A DNA stretch of 64,000 nucleotides from the NCBI RefSeq assembly GCF_030532715.1, contig NZ_JAUNKO010000003.1, positions 294,575-358,574 of the forward strand, given 5' to 3'. Made by a program: the position numbers and the translations under genes. Origin of the DNA: Corynebacterium sp. Lineage in GTDB: Bacteria > Actinomycetota > Actinomycetes > Mycobacteriales > Mycobacteriaceae. This document shows positions 43,004 to 51,465 of this stretch, in pieces (the first letter of the stretch is position 1; each line of letters starts with the position of its first letter). The notes beneath the pieces were generated by a model. The model saw nothing but the letters and a program-made list of their open reading frames with translations. It was not told the origin of the DNA and searched no databases.

Positions 43004-43076
43004 GGGCCTTTAGCTCAGTTGGTAGAGCTACGGACTTTTAATCCGCAGGTCGTGGGTTCGAGCCCCACAGGGCCCA
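43004..43076 (+). tRNA. tRNA-Lys (anticodon UUU)
   Basis: 73 nt. The acceptor stem GGGCCTT / AGGGCCC closes with one G-U pair. The D-arm GCTC-AGTTGGTA-GAGC, anticodon arm ACGGA-CTTTTAA-TCCGC and T-arm GTGGG-TTCGAGC-CCCAC are all standard. Discriminator A; CCA not encoded. TAGAAT at 42967 could be its -10. Confidence 0.97.
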
Positions 43077-43082
43077 CATTTT

Positions 43083-43108
43083 GCCCCCGTTCCCTGCGGG
43101 GGCTTTTT
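43083..43108 (+). terminator. Rho-independent terminator behind tRNA-Lys
   Basis: GCCCCCG / CGGGGGC with a 7-nt loop, directly followed by TTTTT, 6 nt past the tRNA. Confidence 0.9.
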
Positions 43109-43160
43109 GACGCCCCCCCGGTTACCGCTTCCCCGTACCCTACCGTCGATGCGGTTGTGT

Positions 43161-43529
43161 TTATGTGGCCTTGCTGGCTGTGGTGCGTTTGGTGGATTTG
43201 AGCGTTGCGGCGATGAGGGCCCCTCCGAGGATGGTACCGATGGCGGCCCCGACGAGCCCGGTCCCTGTGTAGATGCCGAGCATGAGAAGTGTGACGAGCA
43301 TTGCCGCCGCGATGCGTGTGGTGAGTGAGTTGAACGCGAAGAAGCCGATGATGATCAGTGAGATCCCGGCGACGAGGAACCAGAGTGCTTGGCTTTCCGG
43401 CATGGTGTCGACGCTCATCCACCATCCTTGGCCGGCGGCGGCGCGGAGGTGCATCCAGTCGGTGGCCATGCAGTGGGCGATCCCCATGATTGCGAAGAGG
43501 GCGCCGGTCCATTTCTGCATGTTTGCCAT
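43161..43529 (-). CDS. Small integral membrane protein, DUF6463-like
   Basis: About 122 residues with four predicted helices: KWTGALFAIMGIAHCMATDW, ALWFLVAGISLIIIGFFAF, IAAAMLVTLLMLGIYTG and VGAAIGTILGGALIAATL, then a basic tail. The pattern resembles small DUF6463-type membrane proteins; function unknown. Start ATG chosen at 43529; another ATG lies 3 codons later, and an extension upstream has no ribosome site. Single gene between tRNA-Lys and glgX. Confidence 0.65.
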   Translation of the reverse strand: MANMQKWTGALFAIMGIAHCMATDWMHLRAAAGQGWWMSVDTMPESQALWFLVAGISLIIIGFFAFNSLTTRIAAAMLVTLLMLGIYTGTGLVGAAIGTILGGALIAATLKSTKRTTASKAT

Positions 43530-43736
43530 CGGTATTGCTTTCGGTCGAGCTTGATGCTGTGTGCGATAGTATCGCGTCACGTTTGTTTTAACTGAGAAAT
43601 TCAGTAATGCACTGAACGATTGAATATTACCGCATCACAGCCGCTATTCCGGTATCGCAAATGTTACCGTTGTGACAATATTTCGTTTCTTTCCGCACTC
43701 CCGCGTATCGACGCCGCCCTCTCCCGCGCGCCGCCG

Positions 43737-46076
43737 CTAGGCGTTGCGCGTCCGGTGCCACACCGCGATTGACCAGGGGTGCACGGAGTTGTGCGCGTGC
43801 ACGATGGCGCCTTCATCGTCGGGCCAGTAGTTGTTCACTAGTTCCGCCCAGGATGCGGTGTCGATGATGTAGTGCCAGTCGGAGGTGCGGAATTCTTCGG
43901 GGATGTAGAAGTTGACGGATTCGCCGGACATGTTGATCATCACCCAGAAGTTTTCTTCGGGGGAGTCGATGTATACGCCGAGGGCACGGTCGCCTTCGGT
44001 GGGTTGCCCGTCGCCACTGGGGTTGTAGAACAGGTACGACACGTCGCCGTTGTTGGCTACGAAGTCGCCCCACTCGGTTTGCTGCAGGCAACTGTGGCGA
44101 TGCCGCATGTGCATTAAGTATGTGGCGAATCGGAACAATCCATTGACGGTTGGTTCGTCGTTGGCGAAGGTGCCTAGGTTGTCGTGGTACGCGGCGTCGA
44201 TATCTTCCGCCACGGGGACACGTTGCGGGGAGTTGCTGGCAATCATGTCGTAGTTATTGCGCATTGCCACGGAATGCAACGCCCACGGATTGTTGTTGCC
44301 GTTCTGGGTGCGGCCGAACTCGTCTCCGGCGACGATCATTGGTACGCCACGGGAGAACATGAGGATGGTCCACAGGTTGCGCAGGCGTTGGCGCCGCAAG
44401 GTGTGGTCGCCGCCGGAATCCCAGGACAAGTTGTTGTCGCTGCCGCCGTCGGATGGGCCGAAGGGGAAGGGTTGGTCGTTGAGCTTCGTTTGGTAGCTCA
44501 CCAAATCCGCGAGGTTAAAGCCGTCGTGGGCGACAACGAAGTTGATGGTTTTCTGGGGGCCGCCGTTGTCGTGGAAGTGGTGGTAGTCCCCGTTGAGCAT
44601 GTCCACAAACTCGCCAACATTGCCTTCGCCCTTGGTGAAGCTGCGCACCGCATCTCGGTAGCGGCCGTTCCATTCGCCCCAGCCGCGGGGGAAATTGCCT
44701 ACCTCGTAGCCCCACAGGTCCCAGGCTTCCGCGATGACCTCTACATGGTCTTCCTCGGCCAGCTTCGCGATCTCCACCAGCAGCGGGTGCTCGGTGAAGA
44801 AGCGTTTCTGGTTGCCCCAGTCGTCTCGATCCGCTTCCCCAGGCTGGCGGCCCAGGACGGTTGCAAGGTCGAAGCGGAAACCGTCCACATGCATTTCGCG
44901 CGACCAGTAGCGCAGCGAATCGAGCACCAGTTGCTGGGCCGCGGCAGAGGAGTAGTTCAACTGGTTGGATGTGCCTGTGGCCCCGTCGACCAGGATATTG
45001 TCCCCGGTCATTTGGTAATACTCTGCGGTGGCAAAACCGCCCAAACTAGTGAACCCAGTGGTGTTGACGTCGCCGTTCCAGTTGCCGCCCTCCGCGGTGT
45101 GGTTGTACACGACGTCGAGGTACACTTCCATGCCGGCCTCGTGGAAGGCGGAGACCATTGCTTTGAATTCTCGGGTTGGCCCGCCCCAACTTTTGTCCGC
45201 GGCGTACTTGCGGTTCGGGGCGAAAAACGCCAGGGTCATGTATCCCCACGAGTTTGTGGCGGCGTCTCGGCCGCTTTCTGAAACATTGGTTTCGTGGACG
45301 GGGAGTAGTTCCACCGTGGTGATTCCCATGCTTTTCAGGTACGGGGCGAGCATGCCTGCGCCTTTGTACGTGCCGTGGTACTCGGCGGGAATATTGACCA
45401 CTTCCTCGAATCCGTGTTCGCCGCTGAGGATGTCGGCGAGGCGGGCGACGGAGGGGTGGCCGGTGAGTTGCTCGATGCTGGCTTCGTAGATGATTGCGTC
45501 TTCCGCAGGCAGATTCGGTTTGGGTGTGACTTCCGCATCGCACGCCACCACAACGCCTTTTGGCGCGAACGGTCCCGTATCGATGACGCGTCGGGGCACG
45601 CCGTCGATGATGTCGCCGCCCGTGCCGAACACGCCGTCGTTGACGCCGAAGCGTTGCAATTCATCCGTAAAGACATTGTGAGAAACTTCGCGAGAATACG
45701 GGTCGAAGAGCACTTTGTTTGGGTTGAAACGGTTACCATGTTCGTCCAGGTCAGCAATGAAACCCGCATCTGAACCAGGTACCCACTCCGGGTCAAACAC
45801 CCAGTTTGGGCCCCACGCGCGGAACCCGATGAGCGCGCCCAACTGCAAGCCCTGCAATTTTGCGCGCCACACGCCGTCTTCGCCGCGTTGCGGAAGGAAC
45901 GTGTGCGACGCCGTGACGCCCAGGGATTCTGGAAACACTTCCAATTGCAAACGTGTGGCAGCCGGGGCGAACACAGCGAAAGTGACACCGTCGGCGTGTG
46001 CGTGTGTACCAAGCGGCCAGGTGGCAGAAGACCACGTTGCTTCGTCCAATGCGATGATTTCGGTCATGGGGGCCAT
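43737..46076 (-). CDS. glgX: Glycogen debranching enzyme GlgX
   Basis: Isoamylase-type GH13 enzyme that removes alpha-1,6 branches from phosphorylase-limit glycogen. 779 residues, an actinobacterial-type length. N-terminal CBM48-like domain (about 10-110), then the catalytic barrel with DVVYNHTAEGG, DGFRFDLATVLG (nucleophile Asp), VIAEAWDLWGY (acid/base Glu) and NFVVAHDGF (transition-state Asp). The C-terminal beta domain ends in HPWSIAVWHR. Two ATGs 9 nt apart can serve as start. A GCAGGCAGATTCGG copy of the dispersed repeat core is within the gene near 45505. Confidence 0.9.
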   Translation of the reverse strand: MAPMTEIIALDEATWSSATWPLGTHAHADGVTFAVFAPAATRLQLEVFPESLGVTASHTFLPQRGEDGVWRAKLQGLQLGALIGFRAWGPNWVFDPEWVPGSDAGFIADLDEHGNRFNPNKVLFDPYSREVSHNVFTDELQRFGVNDGVFGTGGDIIDGVPRRVIDTGPFAPKGVVVACDAEVTPKPNLPAEDAIIYEASIEQLTGHPSVARLADILSGEHGFEEVVNIPAEYHGTYKGAGMLAPYLKSMGITTVELLPVHETNVSESGRDAATNSWGYMTLAFFAPNRKYAADKSWGGPTREFKAMVSAFHEAGMEVYLDVVYNHTAEGGNWNGDVNTTGFTSLGGFATAEYYQMTGDNILVDGATGTSNQLNYSSAAAQQLVLDSLRYWSREMHVDGFRFDLATVLGRQPGEADRDDWGNQKRFFTEHPLLVEIAKLAEEDHVEVIAEAWDLWGYEVGNFPRGWGEWNGRYRDAVRSFTKGEGNVGEFVDMLNGDYHHFHDNGGPQKTINFVVAHDGFNLADLVSYQTKLNDQPFPFGPSDGGSDNNLSWDSGGDHTLRRQRLRNLWTILMFSRGVPMIVAGDEFGRTQNGNNNPWALHSVAMRNNYDMIASNSPQRVPVAEDIDAAYHDNLGTFANDEPTVNGLFRFATYLMHMRHRHSCLQQTEWGDFVANNGDVSYLFYNPSGDGQPTEGDRALGVYIDSPEENFWVMINMSGESVNFYIPEEFRTSDWHYIIDTASWAELVNNYWPDDEGAIVHAHNSVHPWSIAVWHRTRNA

Positions 46077-46256
46077 ACTTCCACGGATGCGCTTGGCGCG
46101 GCTGCAACCGTGGCGTATTTTTTAGCAAAAGCGCTTCACGATCGCCAGTGAAACCCCCGTTGCAGCGCGCACGCCTCGAACCCGTGCACTAAGTTTCGGG
46201 CTGCCGCATGTTTTCCCCGCCGATGGGGGTAGTCGTTGGGCTACCCTGCGCCGGGA

Positions 46257-46997
46257 TTACGGTGCGTTGAGGGCGGCGACGAGTTCGGGTAGTCCGACAG
46301 CGGCGGTGGTGCGCCAAGACACGTCCGCGAACCGCGTGAGTTCAGTGTCCGCGGGTGAGATTTCCAGAACAGGTATTCCCATTTCCACCGCAATAAGGGG
46401 TAACGACGCCGCGGGCTGTACAACGCCCGAAGTGCCCACAATAACAAGCAAATCTGAGTTCGATATTGCGGTCTCTGCTTGGTTCCATTCCCGTTGTGGG
46501 AGTGCTTCGCCAAACCACACAACGCCTGGTCGTATGTAGTTTCCGCACAATGGGCATTGCGGCGGGGTGAGCCGTTCGACGGGTTCATCTAATAGTTCAA
46601 CTTTTCGATACGGCCGCGAGCAGATGGTGCAGCGCCATTCAAAGAGGCTCCCGTGTAGGTGGATGACGTTGTGGGCTCCCGCCCGTTCGTGCAAATTATC
46701 GATATTCTGCGTCACGATCGTGCCTATCGACGCCCACTCTGCCAACGCGACGTGCCCAGCGTTCGGCTCCGCACGCTGCGCCAACGTAGCGCGCCATAGG
46801 TACCACGCCCACATTGGTTCTGGGTCGCGAGCCCAAGCGGAAATCGACGCCATGGCTTGTGGATCGACATTTTCCCACAGTCCAGTGGTGTCATCGCGGT
46901 ACGTTTGGATCCCGCTTTCGGCGCTCATGCCGGCGCCGGTGAATACGGTCACATTGGAGGATTCTTGGGCAAGCTTGAGTGCGGATTCCAGGCTCAT
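46257..46997 (-). CDS. Sirtuin (SIR2-family NAD-dependent protein deacylase)
   Basis: 246 residues. NAD-binding motif TGAGMSAESGIQTYR at 20-34, TQNIDNLHERAG at 96-107, and catalytic His115 in VIHLHGS. The zinc module uses Cys123, Cys126, Cys148 and Cys151, and the second nucleotide region has IVGTSGVVQPAASLP. Removes acyl groups from protein lysines using NAD, for example regulating acetyl-CoA synthetase. The ATG at 46997 is chosen because it leads directly into the fold. It reads away from the candidate non-coding RNA at 47074. Confidence 0.9.
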   Translation of the reverse strand: MSLESALKLAQESSNVTVFTGAGMSAESGIQTYRDDTTGLWENVDPQAMASISAWARDPEPMWAWYLWRATLAQRAEPNAGHVALAEWASIGTIVTQNIDNLHERAGAHNVIHLHGSLFEWRCTICSRPYRKVELLDEPVERLTPPQCPLCGNYIRPGVVWFGEALPQREWNQAETAISNSDLLVIVGTSGVVQPAASLPLIAVEMGIPVLEISPADTELTRFADVSWRTTAAVGLPELVAALNAP

Positions 46998-47037
46998 ACT
47001 TTCGAGGGTAGCCGCAGGTGATGGCCGCAGCATGCTA

Positions 47038-47067
47038 TTGACACCAAAACTCAGCGCTCTTTATAGT
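47038..47067 (+). promoter_or_regulatory. Near-consensus sigma-70-type promoter of the structured RNA
   Basis: TTGACA (47038-47043), an 18-nt spacer, and TATAGT (47062-47067). The expected transcription start is about 47073-47076, at the foot of the first hairpin of the RNA candidate. Confidence 0.7.
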
Positions 47068-47073
47068 ATTACG

Positions 47074-47900
47074 CAGAAAATGGGTTCTCCTATTTTCTGC
47101 GGCCTGACGCACGAGGGGTGCGCAAGTTCCCCAAAAGGTGGACCTGACAATCCGCCGCCAAGGTTGCTTTCGTCTACGGGGGCATCGTTGGAACCTCAGG
47201 CAATCCGCGCACTTTAGTCTTACAAGGCTCCACCTTGTGAGGCCGCGACGCCAAGCATTACCGGGAACCCGGGCAGGGTTCACCTGGGTAAGAACGCAAC
47301 CCACAACGGTATGGCCGCGACGCATCGTGTGTACGCGGAGGGCTCACAAGTCCGAGACTGTCACTCGAGGGCGGGGGCCATAAACACCACGCGTGGGTTG
47401 GCGAATTCGCGCGCAATGTTTAATTGCGAGTAGCCCGACAGCGAAAGCTATTGAGGCGTGGAGCATTCCGTCGATGGAAACAGCAACGGAACTCCAAGAG
47501 GAAGCGCGTCTCGCGTCAACCGATACTAGCCGTATCATCATCTCATTCAGGGAAAGCGAAAGCCTTCCTCCGTGACAGCCGAAAGTGCCTTAATGGTTTG
47601 CAAGGCAACTTGAACAAACCCCACGTCGCGGCCGCAAGCCAACATGTGGTTCATATGGGAATAATGCAGCTCAGGGGCTAGCTACCCACGAGCGAAGTGA
47701 AACCTGTGGAGTAGGCGATCACGAAAAGAGTGGTGGGCTCAACCGACCAGGCACGGTGAATACCGTAGGGATACGGTGGATACATTGAGAATCAATAATG
47801 CAATCAAAGTTCACCATCGAAAAGCATTGAATCTAGGTGCTTTTCCCCACAAGGGCGCAACCCCGGAGTGACCCCAGCCGCAAGCTGACCACTCCGGGGC
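47074..47900 (+). ncRNA. Candidate large structured non-coding RNA, class not recognised
   Basis: About 830 nt without a credible protein gene but with a strong promoter and dense secondary structure. It starts with a 10-bp hairpin, CGCAGAAAAT / ATTTTCTGCG (47072-47101). A two-part stem with GGAG/CTCC and TTCCGT/ACGGAA lies at 47460-47495, CGCAAT/ATTGCG at 47412-47428, and GATAC/GTATC at 47522-47536. An H-type pseudoknot is formed by TGCCTT/AAGGCA interleaved with GGTTTG/CAAACC (47586-47620). GNRA-type loops occur in AGCGAAAGCT and GCCGCAAGC. It ends in GAAAAGCA/TGCTTTTC (47819-47845) and a 10-bp stem CCCCGGAGTG/CACTCCGGGG (47861-47899). I do not see the diagnostic motifs of tmRNA, RNase P RNA, group I or group II introns. 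The 3' end is uncertain. Confidence 0.6.
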
Positions 47901-47961
47901 CTTGTCATTTCCCTGTCCTTTTCGGTCAAATCAAGACCTCACCATCCTCGCTGCGGCCTAG

Positions 47962-48087
47962 TCAGGCAGATTCGACATTGAGGTCCAGTTGGATCACCAT
48001 ATCCCCAAGACGCCGACCACCGCCTGTTGAATCTGCCTTGACGCGAGCCGATTCAGGCAGATTCGACGCGGAGGCAGATTCGACGCT
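47962..48087. repeat. Cluster of four GGCAGATTC elements
   Basis: AGGCAGATTCGACA at 47964, its inverse TTGAATCTGCCT at 48028, and two direct units AGGCAGATTCGACGC (48055) and AGGCAGATTCGACGCTG (48072). They lie between the structured RNA and the lipoprotein gene. Confidence 0.75.
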
Positions 48088-48121
48088 GCGGCGGATCGGC
48101 GCCTTGCCCGCGTCACCGGGG

Positions 48122-48814
48122 TTAGTCGAGGGTGGTGTGCTCCACGTTCATTAACCGGGTGTTTTCGAGGAGGTCGTTGAGTTCGGTTTCGTTGTAGGCT
48201 TCCGCGGGGCAGGCATATTCCAGAGTCATGGCCATGGGCTTGCTTGCGCTTGCAAAGGTTCGGAACCAGGCGGAGGAGCGCTTGGGTTGTCCGTCGGCGC
48301 TGGTGTACGTGGCGTCGGCACGCAGGGTGGATACTTTGGTGTCGCCGATTCCGCGGATGTCGGTGGACTCTTCGACGGTAAACACGGGGTCGGTGCTTTC
48401 GCTTGCGAGTGCGGTTTTCCAGTCGTCGGCTTGGCGTTGGCTTTCGGCGCGGTCGTCTGATTTGCCTTCGCTGGTGAAGGGCTGTTGTGTGGCCGTATAG
48501 CTACATCCGTTGGTGTGTTCGAGCTGTAGTTTGTTTTGTTCGTTGCGCGGTGCCATGGTCCAGCCGTCGAATACGAGTGGGAAGTTCCAGGCGGGCCCGC
48601 CGTCGTTGAGCGTTTGGTCGATGTAGGTGCCGCTGCTGGCCGCATTGCTCGTGCTGCTTGCGGATTGCGTCTTTTTCATTGTGGACAACACGGGTACGTT
48701 GTCTTCCGCGGGGTCGCTTTCCGCGCTGCAGCCTGCGAGGGTGAGCGTGGCGAGCGCGACTAGGCTCGTGGCCAGGGTTGACGCGGTGCGGAGTCGTCGG
48801 CGTTGCGCGTGCAT
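48122..48814 (-). CDS. Predicted lipoprotein of unknown function
   Basis: 230 residues. A signal peptide with an Arg-rich start (MHAQRRRLRT), hydrophobic core and lipobox LAGC gives a lipid-anchored Cys at 29. The mature part has a Ser/Thr-rich linker followed by a soluble domain with WNFPLVFDGWTMAPRNEQNK and CSYTATQQPF; the two later Cys may pair. No known family is recognised with confidence. It resembles small corynebacterial cell-surface lipoproteins. The ATG at 48814 was chosen so that the signal peptide starts properly. Confidence 0.78.
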   Translation of the reverse strand: MHAQRRRLRTASTLATSLVALATLTLAGCSAESDPAEDNVPVLSTMKKTQSASSTSNAASSGTYIDQTLNDGGPAWNFPLVFDGWTMAPRNEQNKLQLEHTNGCSYTATQQPFTSEGKSDDRAESQRQADDWKTALASESTDPVFTVEESTDIRGIGDTKVSTLRADATYTSADGQPKRSSAWFRTFASASKPMAMTLEYACPAEAYNETELNDLLENTRLMNVEHTTLD

Positions 48815-48945
48815 GGGGGAGGCTCGTTCCTTTGCGGGTTGGCGGCTGCTTACGTCGGCAAAATAATTGGGCACAAGTTTACCGACGCCCAGCGCTGCCC
48901 CGAGCAGCGAATCGCAACGTTTGCTACTTCACAGCAACATTTTCG

Positions 48946-49902
48946 TTAGTTCGTGGGTTCGTTTTCGGTGGCGTTGAGGGTGGGGGTGACCCACTCGCGG
49001 AATTCGGTGGCGTCGTCGCCGACGAGCCGCAGCGCGTGCCTAATCAGCGCCGGCAATTCCGTGTTCGCTGATGTTTTCGCATTGGGCTCGATGGTGATGA
49101 GCCCGAGTTCGGAGCTGAGCTGCGTTTGCCAGTACCGTACGGCGACGATGGGTGGCATGCGGCGCGTCAGGAAGTCGAGTGCGGGTGGCCGGATTCGGCC
49201 GCCTTGAGCGCGGTAGCCCCGCAACCCTGACCGCATGCTTATCGACGCCGCGGTAAGCAACTCTATGTCCTGCGCGGCTTCGCGCACTCCACCAATCGGT
49301 TTGAGAACCATCACGCGCAATACCGATGCGATAATCGCATGGGTGTTCAGCCAATCGATCATGTAAGGCTCCCGTTTGACGGCCAAACCGGTGGCGGCGA
49401 ACAATTCGTACACCTCGTCCGCGTGGGTGGCCGTGGCGTCTACCAGGGTGCCTTGTTGAGGGACTGGCATCCAGGTGATGGAACCGTCGTTGTTGCGCCG
49501 GCCGCCAATGCCTGGGAAGGCGAGCACCACCCGATCGTTGCCAAGACGCTTTGTGAGTTCGTCTAGCTGGTCGCCGAGGTGCATAAGGGGCACAATGATG
49601 CGGCATTCCAGCGTGTCTAGGGCGTCGAGCACCGGTTCGAGGTGGTGTGCCTGGAGGGCGAGGATTGCGACGTCGATAGGCGGGAGCTCGGTGAGGGTTG
49701 CGGTGGGTACGTGGACATGTTGCTTGCCGAAGTGTTTGACGTGCGAGTCGAGGCGGATGCCGTCCGGAAACGCGTTCGCGGTGCGGGTCACCAAGGTAAC
49801 GTCCACGCCGGATTCGAACAATTGCGCGGCGTACACGCAGCCGATTTCGCCCGCGCCAATAACCGCGACTTTCGCGTCAGTGCGTTTCGAACGGCGCGCC
49901 AC
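48946..49902 (-). CDS. Ketopantoate reductase-like (PanE/ApbA family) NADP-dependent dehydrogenase
   Basis: 318 residues. The Rossmann motif VAVIGAGEIGCVYAAQL is at 12-28; DVAILALQAHHLEPVLDAL and VLAFPGIGGRR follow in the places used by 2-dehydropantoate 2-reductases, and the helical C-terminal domain is complete. The catalytic Lys of PanE is not obvious; KPIGGVREAAQDIELL may carry it. It could make pantoate for CoA synthesis or reduce another 2-oxo acid. Single gene; upstream of it, across a 60-nt gap, is the MFS gene on the same strand. Confidence 0.75.
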   Translation of the reverse strand: MARRSKRTDAKVAVIGAGEIGCVYAAQLFESGVDVTLVTRTANAFPDGIRLDSHVKHFGKQHVHVPTATLTELPPIDVAILALQAHHLEPVLDALDTLECRIIVPLMHLGDQLDELTKRLGNDRVVLAFPGIGGRRNNDGSITWMPVPQQGTLVDATATHADEVYELFAATGLAVKREPYMIDWLNTHAIIASVLRVMVLKPIGGVREAAQDIELLTAASISMRSGLRGYRAQGGRIRPPALDFLTRRMPPIVAVRYWQTQLSSELGLITIEPNAKTSANTELPALIRHALRLVGDDATEFREWVTPTLNATENEPTN

Positions 49903-49962
49903 GGTGAACTCCTTGCGTCGAAAGGTGATGCAAGTTAAGTGTTACCGAGGCGCGTGGGCTCG

Positions 49963-51312
49963 TCAAGATTGGCCGTCCCGCCCGTTGGGTTCGTTGCGAG
50001 TGGCCTCCAGTGTGTTGAGGAAGTGTGTTTGAAGCTTGCGAGCGCTGCGGGAGCGTTGAAGGGTGGCGGCAATGGCGGCGAGGAGCGCCCCAACGAGGAG
50101 GAGCATGAGGCCGATGCCGCGTTCCCCGCCGACACCAATGAGCTGGCCAACGGTGGGTGCGAGGGCGCCGTCGGGCTGGAGGAGGGGATTGAACACGTGG
50201 TCGGCAAGCGGTCCGGCGAATGCGTATGCGATGAGGTAGCCGAGCTGGGAGATTAGCGACACGAGCCCCCAGATACGGCCTTGGGTTTCGTTGGGAATGG
50301 CGGCCCGGACGAGCACTTCGAGGCTGGTGTTGAGGACGGGCAGCGTCATGAAGAATGCGAACGCGAACACCGCGATCACAATGACGTTTGGTCGCGCGCC
50401 GATCCCGGCGACAGTGATGCCGGCGGCGAGCAACCCGAGCGAAAGATAACGTAGGTGATTGTTGCCGGTGCCCTTTGCGCCGATGATCCCGCTGGACACG
50501 AGCATGCCGCACGCCGCCGTTGACGTGAGCAGTCCGAGCGTGCGTTCGTCGGCGAGGTCAAGCACGAGCGGGGTAAACAGTGTCTGTACGAAGCCGATGC
50601 AGAACGTGACCAGGGTGATCAGATACAGCATTGTGAGGACGCCGCGCTCGTGCGCGAAAAACGCAACCCCGTCGCGGAATTGTTTCCAGAAGTTCTCCTC
50701 TTGGGTGGGGGTGGCGCTGGCGATGGTGCGCCACACGAAGACCATGGCCAGAATCGTGGTGCACATGGTGCAGATGTCTATTGTGATGAGCAGTGTGATG
50801 TTGAACCGGGCGAGCAGCATGCCGCCGAGCGCCGGGGCGATGAGGTATTGGCTTGCGGAGGCGAGCTGCACCATGCCGCCGGCGCGGGCGTATTCCTCCG
50901 GTGTGAGGAGATCGGAAACGGTGGCCCGGTAGGCGGGCTCCATCACGGATTGGCAAACGGAGCTCAATGCGACGCAGGCGCACAGGACAGCCACCGACGC
51001 CTGTTGGTGTAGTGCGATGAGCAGCAGGAACAGGCCGCTTGCGGAGCTAGCGTCACCCAGGATCATGACGATGCGCCGGTCGAACCGGTCCGCAATTACT
51101 CCACCGAATGGGGCGAGGAGTACTGACGGTAGGAAGCTGGCCATGGCGATCATGGCGACGGGCGTTGTCAACCCGGTGAGGTGGTAGACATACACGCCGA
51201 GTCCGAACGCGGTGAGTCCGTTGCCGGTGCGTGCGATGAATTGCGCGGCCCAAATGAGAAGGAATGTTTGAAACCCTGAGCGGTGGGTGCGCGGCGGAGT
51301 CTGCGAGTTCAT
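49963..51312 (-). CDS. MFS efflux transporter
   Basis: 449 residues with 10-12 membrane segments. FLLIWAAQFIARTGNGLTAFGLGVYVY begins TM1, and GVIADRFDRR is the loop 2-3 motif A. MEPAYRATVSDLLTPEEYARAGG is typical of the enterobactin-exporter-like (EntS/DHA3) branch. Probably exports a drug or siderophore; the substrate is unknown. The frame stays open upstream, but the ATG at 51312 is chosen because the extension lies opposite the GNAT gene and has no ribosome site. A TetR-type palindrome lies about 55 nt upstream. Confidence 0.85.
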   Translation of the reverse strand: MNSQTPPRTHRSGFQTFLLIWAAQFIARTGNGLTAFGLGVYVYHLTGLTTPVAMIAMASFLPSVLLAPFGGVIADRFDRRIVMILGDASSASGLFLLLIALHQQASVAVLCACVALSSVCQSVMEPAYRATVSDLLTPEEYARAGGMVQLASASQYLIAPALGGMLLARFNITLLITIDICTMCTTILAMVFVWRTIASATPTQEENFWKQFRDGVAFFAHERGVLTMLYLITLVTFCIGFVQTLFTPLVLDLADERTLGLLTSTAACGMLVSSGIIGAKGTGNNHLRYLSLGLLAAGITVAGIGARPNVIVIAVFAFAFFMTLPVLNTSLEVLVRAAIPNETQGRIWGLVSLISQLGYLIAYAFAGPLADHVFNPLLQPDGALAPTVGQLIGVGGERGIGLMLLLVGALLAAIAATLQRSRSARKLQTHFLNTLEATRNEPNGRDGQS

Positions 51313-51366
51313 TGTTGATCGTCCTCGAGTTTGAGGTGGTGTGCTAGCTCCAGCATACGCCTCAAC

Positions 51367-51379
51367 CGACCGTCGGTCG
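51367..51379. promoter_or_regulatory. TetR-type operator candidate upstream of the MFS exporter
   Basis: Perfect inverted repeat CGACCG-T-CGGTCG between the divergent MFS and GNAT genes. Such ACCGACCG-type palindromes are common TetR-family sites in actinobacteria. No TetR gene is in the window. Confidence 0.45.
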
Positions 51380-51465
51380 AGTGTCTTTAAGGGCCGACCA
51401 ACGTAGGGGAGTTGCGCGAACCTAGGGGTGGGGCGGCGGTTTTGTGTCAAAATTGGAGGTAGAAC

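Noticed and set aside
44184-45281. 365-codon open frame opposite glgX
   Set aside because: Antisense to the catalytic domain of GlgX, Val/Gly-rich without motifs.
46567-47217. 216-codon plus-strand frame opposite the sirtuin
   Set aside because: Antisense to the sirtuin and runs on into the structured RNA; no supporting feature.
47074-47900. tmRNA, RNase P RNA or group II intron as identity of the structured RNA
   Set aside because: No tRNA-like ends or tag frame, no P4 core sequence (GAAAGTCC context), no domain V-like hairpin and no reverse transcriptase nearby.
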